DNA of 64,000 bases from Atherix ibis. Taxonomy: Eukaryota > Arthropoda > Insecta > Diptera > Athericidae. The translations under genes and the position numbers were made by a program. This document shows positions 34,601 through 47,504 of the stretch, one piece after another; position 1 is the first letter of the stretch, and every line of letters begins with the position of its first letter. The notes below the pieces were generated by a model. That model did not search any database, was not told the origin of the DNA, and saw only the letters and a program-made list of their open reading frames with translations. The stretch spans positions 55,710,220 to 55,774,219 of the forward strand of contig OY282609.1 of the NCBI GenBank assembly GCA_958298945.1, read 5' to 3'.

Positions 34601-37600
34601 CTAACATTAGAAGATGCCGACAATATTCCTCAGCAGACCACTTTTTTATCATATTAAGTTATTAAGTCGTCCTTTTTGAGAAAAGAAACAAGCAACAAGA
34701 CAGTCGACAGTTCTGATTTCACGACCCTAATACTGTGATAATTGGAGACAAGTCGTCTTCAAATAGAATCCTGTCGACTTTGTTCGGATCAACTCGGCCC
34801 AAATCGCTTCCGATCCAATGTCTTTCGTACACGTAGAAATACAGCTTAACCGAATTACGTTCACCGATAGACTCTATAACCATTCCACCACCCCTGATTT
34901 TTTTTTTTTGTTGAATAATAACAGAAATGGGGTGAAGTGCTCGATTGTTTTGCAGCTCATCATCATAAAAATGAAGAGCATTTGTAGAACGTTTTGCTTT
35001 TTAGAATTGTTTTGTCTAAGTGATCTTTGATAACTCCTTCTTTCCTTTTATCCATATCCGTTCTTTCTTTTTTTTTGGTATTGTAAAATTTCCGCAGTTG
35101 TGTCCCATTGATTACCCTAATTGGCTGCTTTATATTATATAGTATACATTTCCACACATTATACAATATCTGTCGGCATCATTTGTCATCATCGCTATCC
35201 TTTATCTTTCTAAAAATACGCACGTAAGTAGATTTTATGTATAACTGGGAAAAACCCCTTCAATGTTGAATAAAATTTTCTATCGTTGGATTTATAAATG
35301 TTCTTAGGACTTTCCTTATATCCTTCCGCACCCTTTTATTAATAATTTCACTCTTAGAAGGTGCCTACTCCTTACCTTCCATTATCTTTCTTCGATGGAA
35401 ATCATTTATGGCTCATTAGACATTTAGCCTTCCATATTACTTTCATATACTATATAGTTAAGAGTTTATAAACAAAATATTTTTAGTTTTTTTTTCCAAT
35501 ATTTTAAGAAATTGTTTTCTTTAATATTCAAAAATAAAAATTATATTTTTAAATTTTGCCAACTATTTTTTATAGAAAGTTCTTTTCCATAAGCAATTTC
35601 TTTTAGAGAAAAAAAACAGATCAGTGATCGATACATTCGTCGAGTTGTTCTACCAATACTTTTTTCAGTTTATTGGATAAAATATTAACATAAGAATCTT
35701 ATATTATCATTAAAAAGTGGGCATTTACGTATAACTTAAAGTAGTAGTTATAATATTGTATAAAGGAGAATTCGGTAATGTGAAATTCTTGTTAAGTACA
35801 GTAAAACTAACTATAAAAATAGATGGAAAATTTGCGAATATTTTTCAAAAATATCCATTTTTACGCAAGTCATCATGAGCGATAAGTAATATAATCAAAA
35901 GTGACAATGAATATTGACTATTAAAGAAAAATACCCTAGAAACGATGAGACAACACTGCGAAAAAAGATATGGCATTAAAACTGATAAAGCCTGAAGAAA
36001 ATTTAAGCAATTTTATCAACATTAAACTACGATTAGTATTGATCCTTTAATTTTTAATATCACATTAGCTTGGACAATATGCAAAATGAAAGCGAAATTA
36101 TATTTATTTAGAAAATGCGGTAGGTAAAGTTGAAAAGCTTACGGCTTTCAATAGAGTCTGTTCACAATGAATATTTATAACGATTTATTGCGCAACGGAA
36201 CACCTTTTCTCATTTGATGTCAGTGCATACTAACGAATATTAAAGTGTTGTGTCTGTGGTATTTCACAGGGTGTTAACTCACGGTTACCTTGAAGCTATA
36301 AATTTTACGCCTAGCATAAAACAACCATAACATTCAAGGGAGTTTATTTGTCCAAAGTATTATATTTACGAGCATATGATCATATGCATATGCTTTTATA
36401 TAGAGTTGGCCTAAGGATATTGTTAAATGTCCGTCCAGACTTTCACTGATATCGGTATTTAATATGTGTAGTTACTGTTTTAATATTAAACCAACCACAT
36501 GCTGAGTACGATTATAAAAAGAAATCGATCTAAGAGTTTATGAGGAAATCACAATAGACGCAATATCCGATATCGTATGCATCAGGAAAATATAAATGCA
36601 TCGATAACTATCGCATTCAAATATGATGCAATAATTATTATCAATACAAATTAGGATATATAGCATAGAAATTGTATCCAGAAGAATGTAAAAGCATGTA
36701 TATTAAATCGGATATTAGTCAAACCCACTGGCAACGCAATCATAGATATCAATCAAAGAAATAACTGTGAGACGAATCGATAAATAGTAGTAATTTTTTT
36801 TTCTTACTCATAAGTTAAGACGCATACGCGATTCCCGATTAATCGTTCTAAAAAGTCAGCGGTTCCAGTCACAGTCTTTGGCCTAATCGTATACCATGAA
36901 ATTCGTGTTTATCGAAACTGATCATCTAAATACTAATTTCAACATTTACAATTTATTTGAAATCTGATTTAATAAATAAATTTATACATCGAATCAATTG
37001 TGGAGTGTTGAAATTCAATTACTTTTTCAATAAATTATACGTGAATGTAAATAATTGAATAAAATACGAATTTTTGCATGGCACATATTTTACACAAGGT
37101 GAGTGAGTTGATGATACTCGTACGTATGATAATCAAATGATATATTATAGTTATTTTATGTGAGGTATTTTATGAAAGAATGGAGAGTAAATGAAAATTA
37201 AAATTTTTTTTTTTAATAAATGACTTGAATTAAATGAAATTTTCTTAAGAAATAATAATAAGTATTGTGATAAGATGATAAGAAAATGTAGTTGAATTCA
37301 AATTTTTTATATAAAATCTATTATATTATATTCAAATTAGTTAAATTCTTGCAACTTTTTGAAAAAAATTTAAGGCTTAACAATTATTCAACCTAAGTGA
37401 AAAACTAAATTTTCAGAAACACCATTTCGTACCCCAAAAATTTTAAACAAAAATCTCTTCAATAAAAGTTCAGTTTAATTTATGTAACGTATTTTTACAC
37501 GTAAAGATACATAAAGCTTTTGATGGAAAATTTTTGCAATAAAGCATAATTTTTTTAAAGCCTGTTATGCTCTTGGTGTGAATTTTCTATTTATATATTT

Positions 37601-37849
37601 TTATATGTTTTAGTTAATAAAATTACATAAATTTCGGTGAATAATTTTGTCACCTTAAATTATATTCCATTATAGGTCAATGTAAATGTAAATGGGAGAA
37701 AGGAAATAGATAGGAAAAATGATGAAATCGACGATGGAACAATAAAATCCTAAAAAAACCTTTATTATTTATGTACATATGTGTATGTATGTTCGGGAAT
37801 ATTGTAGAAAATTGAAAAGAATCTAAATCCGTTCATTAGAACTATTCAA
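31691..37849. other. Long AT-rich region, no recognised genes
   Basis: Predominantly A/T runs. A slightly less AT-rich part at 34,680-34,910 reads NTVIIGDKSSSNRILSTLFG and might be a decayed retroelement endonuclease, but the match is too weak to call. Nothing else stands out. Confidence 0.55.
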
Positions 37850-38560
37850 AATGTGTCTGTTAAGTATTTTACAGATTCCAATAAATATTTGTGGTCTAGT
37901 CTGGATTTCAATGCCACACACAAGGTATTCGTGAATGATGGACAATAGACCATGAACCATTGACCATGGACGATACTGGGACCCGTAGCCCATGCTCCCC
38001 CAGCATCGTATCGTACTCGTATTGTACTTCTTCATCGACCATTTTTGTTTCTACAATGTCTAGAGAGCTCCTGTGAATCAGCATTAAAGGGGCAAGTGTC
38101 TCTCCATGATTAGCCTATTATCGAGAACACCAAGTGAGTGGTGGGCGGTGAAGTTTTCTCCACTTACTACAAACAGCGCTGGGCAAACACTGCAGTAATA
38201 GGATCTGACGTAGCCTGCGCATGTTCAATACTGCCACGACTATCTCTCTCCGTCTTTTTCTCGTACTGATATTTCATTTTGTTCCGCCTACAATAGTCAC
38301 ACTATGAAAAGCATGTTCTCTATACATCAGGGCGGAGTTTCGAAAGTAAATAAGGAGAGTGAATACTGTTTATTTACTTCTTTGCTGATGACGCTTGAGC
38401 GCACCTTCATGCTCAACATTTCTTAGCTACACATGAGCTACAGATGTTGCCGAGATTAGTCGCACAGAAACGATATCGTGCAACGGTGTACATCCTGTAA
38501 TTTTGAATGGTATTCTGTGAAGAACTGAAGCCAATGGATTGCTGCTTCTACAACCCTCTC
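37850..38560. other. Island of higher complexity and GC, possible conserved non-coding element
   Basis: This stretch stands out from AT-rich neighbours. It includes repeated CCATGAACCATTGACCATGG wording near 37,950 and TGCGCATG at 38216-38223 (an NRF1/ewg-like core). All six frames are closed within short distances in 38,130-38,500, so it is probably not coding. Transposon homology is not evident. Confidence 0.35.
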
Positions 38561-40016
38561 ACTAAAAATTCTATCTTTATTGGTAATACTAATAATGATG
38601 ATTGGCTTCATTTTCAAATTAAAGATGATTTTCAAATTTCAAATTAATATGCCTTAAAAAAATAAACCAAATAAAAAAGAACAGTTTTAAAAACCAAAAT
38701 TTTCGAAACCTTCACAATTTCTTAGATATGTTTGCCTAAGAAGAGTTAGGATAAAAACTCAAATTGAACAAAAAGAAGACGAAAAGATGAATATTCGAAT
38801 GATTTATCAAACACCGTCTGCTAATGATGAAGCTCTCTAAACGATATAAACTTGCAAAAAAAAAAAATCAACTTTGTGGATGCTGTGCTGTGGTGGTAGC
38901 TTTGATTAGGTAAATGCGATATAACAAGTGATGAATTTCTCGCCTTAATACGAGCATTATTGAAAAGTATTATTGAAGGCAGCACCATGATGGGCGCATA
39001 ACCTATAAGAATGCATTTGTATTGAAGAGATTTACATGAAAGCAGTGGTCATCATCCCATGGATGATATGATGTTCAGCACGTGAACATTCTCTTACTGA
39101 GCCCTCTCATCTGCTTCAAGTACCAGCTCTTTGACTTTAAGGCAGAAGTGGATATATGGAAGTATCTTCTACCGAATAGATGTAGGGAAATATGAATGTT
39201 AACAAAGAGCGGGAAGGAAATTCCACTGGTGGTAAAGGAAATTGCCAATGGAGATGAGCTAAATTATTATTTATGCTTGAAAATTGTAAGTCTTCGATAT
39301 GATGCTATAGTATTTTTGGACTTCATGTGTGTTTTTTTCAGTTTTTATTGTTATTGTTGTTATTATTTTTTGTTTTAATCAATTCACAGTAAAACTTTGG
39401 TGGTTTAACCTTATCTTAACGCGAAAGACCTCACACGATGCGATTGCAGACAGTACATACACGTATTCACAGTTTTATATATGACAGTCGGACATGGGTA
39501 CTCTTAATGTACTTGGTCAACAACAATATGCAATTGCACACTTCTTTAATAATAAAGCTCTTGAAGTGGTGAACTTCTGAACGTGCCAACAAGATGTGGA
39601 TGATGATGATGTTGGCGATTATGATGGAGATGACAATGAGGATTCTGTAATGGTAATTGCGATGTGAACGTCTATGGTGATGAGAATGATGACGAAGATG
39701 TTAAAGATGACTACCTTCACTTGAATAATTCTTCAAATGTGTCAATTCTTTTAAAATTTTAATTACTATAGATTATTTTGACATGTATTAAAGACTGATT
39801 GTGATTATAAAACTATCTCGCTTCGAAATGGTATTGATTTTTTTTTGTTCAATATAAAAAGTATAGTACTTTTTATCTTCTTGAGTAGCTATTTATTTAT
39901 GTGAATATTTTTGAAAGTAAGACTCTTATAACTCAGTATGGGAGAAATTTTGTCCAATTTAAAAAGATATTGGAATAGAAAAAATTATCAGAAATTAAAG
40001 TACCTCATTATTAATA
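38561..40016. other. AT-rich region with a GAT-rich simple repeat
   Basis: A degenerate GAT/GATGAT tract lies at about 39598-39712 and a GTT/ATT tract near 39345-39375. No gene is recognised. Confidence 0.55.
39598..39712. repeat. Degenerate GAT trinucleotide tract
   Basis: GATGATGATGATG followed by many GATG, GATGAGAATGATGACG words. It translates to Asp-rich short frames but stops appear, so it is treated as simple repeat. Confidence 0.65.
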
Positions 40017-41264
40017 CCAGGTGTATAAGCTTAAATCCGCTTTTTGGTCATAGATGGCGTAAGTGAGCGTATTTAGCTACCATGGGCACGCCATACTTTT
40101 TTTTATGAGTTTGACATCTGTCAATATTAATCAGTGCATATTGTCAGAAATTTCGTAAAACAACATACAGTTTTCCTTTGGTAATCATGTCTAGTTTTGT
40201 GCCAGAAAAAGAGCATATGCGGGAAGCTCAGCTTTTCTGCTTCACTTTGAAGAAATCGGCTGCCGAATCGTATCGAATGCTTATGGAGGCCTATGGCGAC
40301 AGTGCTTTATCGGAAACAACGATTGATTTCGTCTGTTCAAAGACGGTAATTTTGACTTGTGGGACAAAAAGCGTGAAAATCGGCCTAGGAAGGTTGAGGA
40401 CCATCAATCGCAGACTCTTTTCGATGAAGCCGATACCCAATCGCAAAAAATGCTCGCGGAGCAATTGGGTGTTACTCAACCAGCCATTTCCATGCGTCTG
40501 CGTGCCATGGGTAAGATTGAAAAAATCGGAAAATGGGTGACGCATGAATTGAACGATAGGCAGATGGAGGGACGCAAAATCTTGCTCGCCAGATAAAAAA
40601 GAAAGTCGTTCCTGTATCGTATTGTAACAGGCGATAAAAAGTGGGTACATTTCGAGAATCGTGGGTTGATCCCGGCCAACCATCAACATCTTCCCCAAGA
40701 CCAAATCACTTCGGACGGAAGACGATGCTGTCCGTTTGGTGGGATCAGCAGGGTGTATCGTCTACTATTAGATGTTGAAACCTGGTGAAACTGTCAATGC
40801 CCACCACTACCACCAACAACTATCAAATTGCACCGTGATCTCCGTGAAAAAAGGACGGATTATTAACAAAGGCATGACAAGCTGATTTTCCTCCACGACA
40901 ACGCACCATCGCACACGTGAAAAATGTTTCGAAACTACTTGGAGACACTCAACTGGAAGGTGCTACTCCACCCCGCTTATTCACCAGATCTGTCTTCTTC
41001 CGACTACCACCTGTTTTCGTCGATGGGCCACGCGCTCACTGAGCAGCACTTCGATTCTTACGAAGACGTCCGAAAATGGCTTGATGAGTGGTTTGCCTCG
41101 AAAGAGAAGGATTTTTTTTTGGCGTGGTATCCACAAATTGCCTGAGAGATGAGAAAAATGTGTAGCTAGCGAGGGCAAGTACTTTGAATAAATTTATTTT
41201 TGCTTTCTATGAAAAAAAGTGGGTTTTTGACTAAAAAAGAGCGGATTTAAGCTTATACACCTGG
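40017..41264 (+). mobile_element. Mariner D2, full length with near-perfect terminal repeats
   Basis: Both ends read CCAGGTGTATAAGCTTAAAT followed by CCGCT inward (25 identical bases) and are flanked by TA at 40015-40016 and 41265-41266. It is 1248 bp. It is the longer relative of D1 and shows what D1 lost. Confidence 0.95.
40187..41191 (+). pseudogene. Mariner D2 transposase, several frameshifts and stops
   Basis: The start is ATG 40187 (MSSFVPEKEHMREAQLFCF). A small deletion near 40320 shifts the frame; it resumes as LFKDGNFDLWDKKRENRPRK, TQSQKMLAEQLGVTQPAIS and WVTHELNDRQMEGRK to TAA near 40594. Beyond this stop the same frame reads KRKSFLYRIVTGDKKWVHFE (first Asp; the usual next Glu is Lys). 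After further shifts comes FLHDNAPSHT (second Asp) directly followed by TGA, then WKVLLHPAYSPDLSSSDYHL (third Asp). TGA at 41150-41152 replaces the Trp of the ERWEKC motif and is shared with D1. The terminal stop is 41189-41191. Confidence 0.9.
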
Positions 41265-41266
41265 TA

Positions 41267-43347
41267 AAATTCAATAAATCAGTTTAAATAAAATGTTTTA
41301 AGATTTATTTTAAATAATAATTCATAAAATTATGGTTAGCAAGGATTTTTTAATAGATTTATTTAATTTTAAAAGATATACTCTTTTTTGAAGACAACAT
41401 TACTTAAACAATATTCAGAAATCTAAACAACAATATGTACTTTTTTATCAATTGGAATTATTTATATAATTAACCCCAATAAAATGTTCAATTATTGCAT
41501 TTACTCCTTTCCAGTAACTAATCTTATCCAATCCGCCAACCAAGACTTATAATTTCACAACTTTTTATCGTTTTGTATGTTATTAAAAATTTTGTCTTTT
41601 ATTAAATTGCTTACATAATAGAGCATCTCGATTTCTATTTTACCCTTTTATTAAATACAAACAAAGCATGCATCGATAAATCGATTAGATTATTAAGAAA
41701 ACTGGTAAGTTTAAGGCAATTCGAATTATAGCACACTTCCTAGTACAATTCTTAGCAACATGATGTATAAAATTAAAATTTGACGATTCATAGATTTAGT
41801 CTATAAAATAAATTTTTAAAAATACAAAAATTAGATTTAAAAAAACTAACTCGATTTAAATATTATTTGAAATGATAGTAAATATACTTTTTCATAGAGA
41901 AAAGCTTTTTTACTAATAAATATTACCCAAATCCAACTCTTAAAAGTAATCAAAAGTAAAGTTGCCCTAACAATTTCTTTCATGGTTTACCAAGAAAAAT
42001 GTCTATAAACATGGCATTTTGATTATTTTCGAAACAAACACATATTTCATTAAAAAAATTGGTTAAAAATTCATTAAAACCAAAAGGGAACGCCTTTGTA
42101 AAATTTTGGTATCAAATGAAAGAAGACCACCAACACTAGCTATAAATATACATTTTTTCCTATCCCGAATTATTGATAGTCTGTTATAATTATAATTATC
42201 ACATTCATAATGAACGCTACCAACCAATGTGAATATGTTCGAATTGTTGTAAAATACATGTTTCAAGCTATCGTTTTTGATTGTTCTCAGGATTTTAAAT
42301 TTGGTCTAAAAAAAAAAAAATACAAAGATCACTGGAAGCAACTATAAAAGGTAATAAACGTCAACACTTTGACCAGAGTGAACAACATCATATATTGTTG
42401 AGCGATTAATCATTTTAAATAATGAACTTTTCTTAAATTTTTCTTTATTATTTTTCCATTTTGGATCCGTTTACTCGTCTTTTTTGTGGTTTTAATATTA
42501 TGAGTTACTACATAGAATACACAGTTACTATCTACTAATATAGATATTTAGAATGTGGTCTACATCATACATCCTTAAAGCTGTTCAATAGGTCTATCGC
42601 CATCAATAAGTCATTTTTCTTACGTAGTATGTGCATTTTTCAAATTATGAACAAACAATCGTTTTCAATAACATCACTACTGAAATAGAGTTGGAAGATT
42701 GTATATTAAATATAACAATCAGCACAGGAACGGGCTTATTGAATATGCCGACGGAAGTAGAGCTAGAATATCCAATAGCTGAGACATATATGATAAAGTA
42801 CACCAAATTGCTTATTATATGAGAGCAAATGTCAGATTGCAAAGATCATTAGTAAATTTAACAGATAGCCAACCAAAAGACACTCAGTAATTCAAAATAA
42901 TACGACCAGTTCACTACCAAATTGAATACCTTCACACAGCAGGTGATAAGGTTGCAATATGTTCAGCGTGTATGGAACAATAGAGTGACGCCCCTTTTAA
43001 CTATCATGGAGGTCTCATGGTTTTGTCCAGTAGTTTAGACTATATCAGAATCATATCCTGAAGATCATAGTTTTATCTGCCTACACAAAACAGATATCAC
43101 ACCGCAATTACTGATTCTCTTCAATACGATGCACAAATTGGAGAACGTGAATTCTCTCATAGAATTTCTGCTCAATATTGCAATAACGCACGGACAATAC
43201 CATGCATAAAAGATAGTGCAAGGATCGTGCTGCATTTGTATAGCACAAAGATAAAACAGCCTCAATTGCATAAACTTTGGTCAGAGCACATTATAACGTC
43301 TTACAATTATTCTCCTTATAATTAAATATTGCTAATTTTACAAAATA
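41267..43347. other. AT-rich region, no recognised genes
   Basis: Only chance-length open frames. 42,620-43,300 is slightly less AT-rich (a frame at 42631-42822 with ITTEIELEDCILNITIST) but has no domain. Confidence 0.5.
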
Positions 43348-44341
43348 CGAGGGTCCTTAGAAAATCTGAGAAATTGCGCTCGTAGTGTCGGTAAAGAGTT
43401 TTTTTTCGTAAGTAGCATTATCGACAGGAAAGCTGTCAAAATTTCAGCTCGATCCATAGCGTAGGTCAATTTCTATCGTCGATTAAAGTTAACGACATTT
43501 ATTTGTGCATAACAATGGAAAAAAGCGAGTTTAGGGCTGTCATCAAACATCTCCATTTGAAAGGCTTAAGCCCGAAAGAAATCAAAGCCGAGTTGGATGC
43601 AGTTCATGGCACATCTGCACCTGTGTTTGCGATGGTTTACAATTGGGTGAATGAATTTAAACGTAGCCGTTCATCCACAAAAGATGAACATCGTTCAGGA
43701 CGCCCAGTTGAGGTGTCTACTCCAGAAATCATCGACAAAATCCACGATCTAATTTTGAACGATCGGCGAATTAAAGTGCGCGAATTAGTTGAGGCCACGG
43801 GCATATCACAAAGTACAGTCGCTTCAATTTTGCATGAAAAATTGTCTGTGAAAAAAATTTCGGCAAGATGGGTGCCGCGTTTGCTCTCAGACGAGAATAA
43901 GCGCAATCGTGTAGTGGACTCTGAGGCTATGTTGGCACTCTTTCATCGCAATTTTGCCGAATTCCTTCGTCGATATGTCACCTGGATACACTACTACACT
44001 CCAGAAACGAAGAGACAGTCATCACAGTAGATTTTCAAGGGTAAACGGGCTCCGAAGAAGGCAAAAACTGTGCCACCGGCCGGCAAGGTGATGGCCACGG
44101 TCTTTTGGGATTCGCAGGGCATCATTTTTATCGACTACTTGGAAAAAGGAAAAACAATAACAGGAGCGTATTACGCGTCGTTATTGCAACGGTTAAGTGA
44201 CGAAATCAAAGAGAAACGCCCCCATCTGAAGAAGAAAAAAATCCTCTTGCATCAGGACAATGCGCGTGTGCACACCTGCGCTGTTTCCATGGCCAAAATT
44301 GTGGAATTGAGAATGGAATTGTTGCAGCATCCCGCTTATTC
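43348..44341 (+). mobile_element. Mariner E2, 3'-truncated copy with a shortened left terminal repeat
   Basis: TA at 43346-43347 is followed by CGAGGGTCCTTAGAAAAT. Compared with the E1/E3 ends, 12 bases between two GTC words are missing. Homology to E1 and E3 stops abruptly at about 44341, after the HPAYS codons, so the last quarter of the gene and the right end are lost. Confidence 0.9.
43515..44341 (+). pseudogene. Mariner E2 transposase, C-terminally truncated, first catalytic Asp deleted
   Basis: ATG 43515 opens MEKSEFRAVIKHLHLKGLSP and is open through the DNA-binding half (VYNWVNEFKRSRSSTKDEHR, KVRELVEATGISQSTVASIL) and RRYVTWIHYYTPETKRQSS. Four codons, including the Asp of the VTVDETW motif, are deleted in frame between RRYV and TW. 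TAG at 44028-44030 replaces Trp. The same frame then reads FKGKRAPKKAKTVPPAGKVM and ILLHQDNARVHTC (second Asp) and stops matching at HPAYS, so the third Asp is gone. Confidence 0.9.
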
Positions 44342-47300
44342 CTCCCTTAAAAACAGCATTAAACTTTTTCAATAAAAAAAAATTCACACAATAATCTATA
44401 CGAACTCAAAATTCCTCCCTTCAAACATAACACTCTATGATCAAAAATTCACATAATTCCAATTTTTGTTGTTGTTATATGTAAGGTCTCTGAGACAAAA
44501 ACCAGAGGTTATTCTGTAGCACGACAATCGGAAGGTCAGTTGGTGCTATGGAAGGAATGTGATTCAAAAAGAACTTCTGGATCTGAGAAGTGTACCTTGC
44601 CCAGAACTTGCTTAGAAAAAATCTCCGACCATTGGTTCATTTTGTTTATATACGCAAGGCCAAAGATAGTTAATACCATTTGGTTAGTAGATGCGACAAT
44701 TTTGGAATTGCAGTGGGAACACGATGGTGATGAGGCTCCCCCGCCAGGTGACGAGCGTGCTTATTGCCGATGATACCAGCACAAACTGGAACTCAATGCA
44801 ATTCAACATTTTGATTGTTCAACAATTAATGCCGAATACAGTTGAGAATCGCAGTAACTGATTAGCCAAAAATGACCACTGAGTCTGTGAGCCTGTCACT
44901 TAAATTGTGATACTGCTATGTTTAAGAAGATTGACTGCAGTATCAACTGCCGTCCTAATTGCTCACGAGTCGCCATGGAAAGAGATACTAATAAAATAAG
45001 ATTTGACTAATTTTCCTAACATTTTAATTGTTTAAAAGAAAATCGGTCTTCTTATGTGTATATAACGAATCTTTTAGACCATTTTATCCTATTACCATTT
45101 TTGGGAATCTTAATTAGATTTTAGGGATACAATAAGTGATAAAGTTAGAAAAATTAGTAAAAATTATATTCTATTGTAACTATGATTACTTTGCAAAATC
45201 CTATAATTGAAATTCTTTTCGAAAATCCTAAACCAAAAATTTTCTCTTTAAATTGCAAACAAATAATCCATAATCTTAATAAAATCACTTTAAGTTTTTT
45301 TTAAAAGTTTTTTATAAGAAAAATATTACATAAATAATAAAAATCAAAATAATTTAATCTTAATAACCGGAACGTAGAATTTACTATCATAAAGGAAGAA
45401 ATTAAATTCCGTTCACATAAAATTTCGAGTCAAGGAATTTCCAAATTTGTTATTATTATTGGATGACTTTAAATTGAAATTAAAGTCATTTTGGGGAAAT
45501 AAATTTATCCACAAAAAAAGAAAGAAAGAAGAAACACGATCAAGTTAAAAAAAAACGTCTACAAAGTTTAAGCTTCCCCACTTTTTTTTTTCTTCACTTC
45601 TTCTTGTTTTCTTGTAGAGAAATTTATTCACTCCAAGCGACTTCACTAAAAAGCTCTCAAAGAGAAAGGAAAACGTTAATTTGTGCTTAAGCGAATGGTA
45701 GGGAAAAAAATTATTTTCTCACGCCTTTTAATTCAATTATAATAAAAGTTAAAATAAAACTGCATCAGTATTTAAATGATGAAATCGTGGAGGCAAATTA
45801 ATTTTCGAACAAGGTAAAATATTAAAATGATACAACTAATATCCCATTTTCGAGACAATTAATGACTATATTTTCTGTAAGCATCCCCATTCATAATTTG
45901 TTGATATTTTATTACTTAATGCGATAAGCTAATTTACACATAAGAAAATTAACAAAAAATTATATAAATAATCAAAATGTATTGATAGAATTTTGTTTTG
46001 TTTTTAAGTTTTTTTTTTACCCACCATATTTTTTTCTGCCTTTAATAAATATGGACAATTATTTTTGATTTTCATACGCAAATATCCAATATACATATTC
46101 AAATATTTATTCAAAACAAGATCGATAATATAACACATTCACACATGCGTGTATGCACTTTAAAAACGAACATGTACAGACAAAAGTTTAAAAATTAGCA
46201 TATTTTTTAATGGCTTCGTATTCCATTTTGCATATCATTAATTTCAAATATAATTGAAAGTTAATCGACATCAAAGATTCAATTCATGATTATCCATAGT
46301 ATAATATAGCCGATATAGGAGATAGTGCCACGATTATAGGGAATACTTTGTATAAAAGATTCAAATCGGTTCTGATTATCTGGTCAGTTCAGATCCATTT
46401 AAAAGCAGTTCAGATCAGATGGAATTCAGATCCAATTTATCCACTCTTTGGCTACCTTTTCAGACTACCTGGTCATCAGCTGCTCTTTGTCGAACGCTAC
46501 TTGAACAAGGGTTGGGCTACTTTAAGTTTAAGTTTGACTACCTCAACTGAATTGACTAACAATTGATCACATGATCCATCCTTAGACTCTTTTCCAACGA
46601 AACAATATAAATGGATCTGCTCTTCGATAAAAAAAAAATATTCTCCAGTTCAGGCTATTCAGATTCAAACTATTCAGTTTTGTCAGTTTTGTTCCTTTGC
46701 GGTAATATTTGAATAGACAAATGTCAGTTCATGTCATTTATCTGTACTTTATTATATGATCAATAGAAGTAGAGAAACAAATTCAATTGCATGGACAACA
46801 ACTTCTAAAATTGTAAATAAGAAGAAGCAAAATAGTTAAATTATTAGAATAGCAATCAAGTTTTCGAAAAGAAAAGATCAAAACAATGTTATAATAATAA
46901 AGATAACTAGTTTCGAGTAAGAAAAAAATCCTTCCAAATCAAATGCATTTTTGTAGGTACTCGCATATGCATTGAGTAAATTTAAAAAAAGAAAGAAATT
47001 GATAACTAAATAAATGAATGAATGAATGAAAGGAAGACGTTTGGGGAAAAAATATCAAGTCTTCATATTCAGAAAGGTTGGCAACTAAATGGTGACTACC
47101 TGTTATGCTAATCAGATCGATAAATATCATTAAAAATGTCTGAATTATCAAATTAAAATGTTGAAGTAGATGGTAGAGACCAACTCATATCATCATCGAC
47201 TGACCATACCTGAACAGACCTAAGATCTCGTCTGTTATCTTTATGGCTTCACAAATTCCATACTGTTCATTTTATTAGCAAAAAAGTCCATTAGTGGCAT

Positions 47301-47504
47301 GTCTCCGTATCTGTGTTTAGAAGTGTTCACGCATATTCATCTAGGTATATAGAAAAACTAAAAATTCTTGGGTCTCCTAGTTTTGTTTACATAGATGACG
47401 TGAGACCAAATACGCTAACATAGATGCACTACCTTATGCTCCATCAATAGGGTCAGACTCAAAAGGGTTCATGCCGTACTTCTATTATACCAATGGTATG
47501 CTTA
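44342..47504. other. AT-rich region, no recognised genes
   Basis: 44,480-44,980 is less AT-rich, with a 77-codon plus-strand frame (44540-44773) of unremarkable composition and no domain. 46,370-46,720 repeats the words CAGTTCAGATC and TTCAGATT several times. A GAAT repeat lies at 47,011-47,030. Confidence 0.5.
46370..46720. repeat. Loose repeats of TTCAGAT / CAGTTCAGATC
   Basis: CAGTTCAGATC occurs twice within 46386-46420 and TTCAGATT, ATTCAG and TCAGTT variants recur to about 46,690. The array is irregular. Confidence 0.35.

Noticed and set aside
34680..34910. Retroelement endonuclease fragment
   Set aside because: A faint resemblance only (a Val-Ile-Ile-Gly-Asp word); the following residues do not fit the family.
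39598..39712. Asp-rich coding exon
   Set aside because: The Asp-rich reading comes from a degenerate GAT repeat and meets stops.
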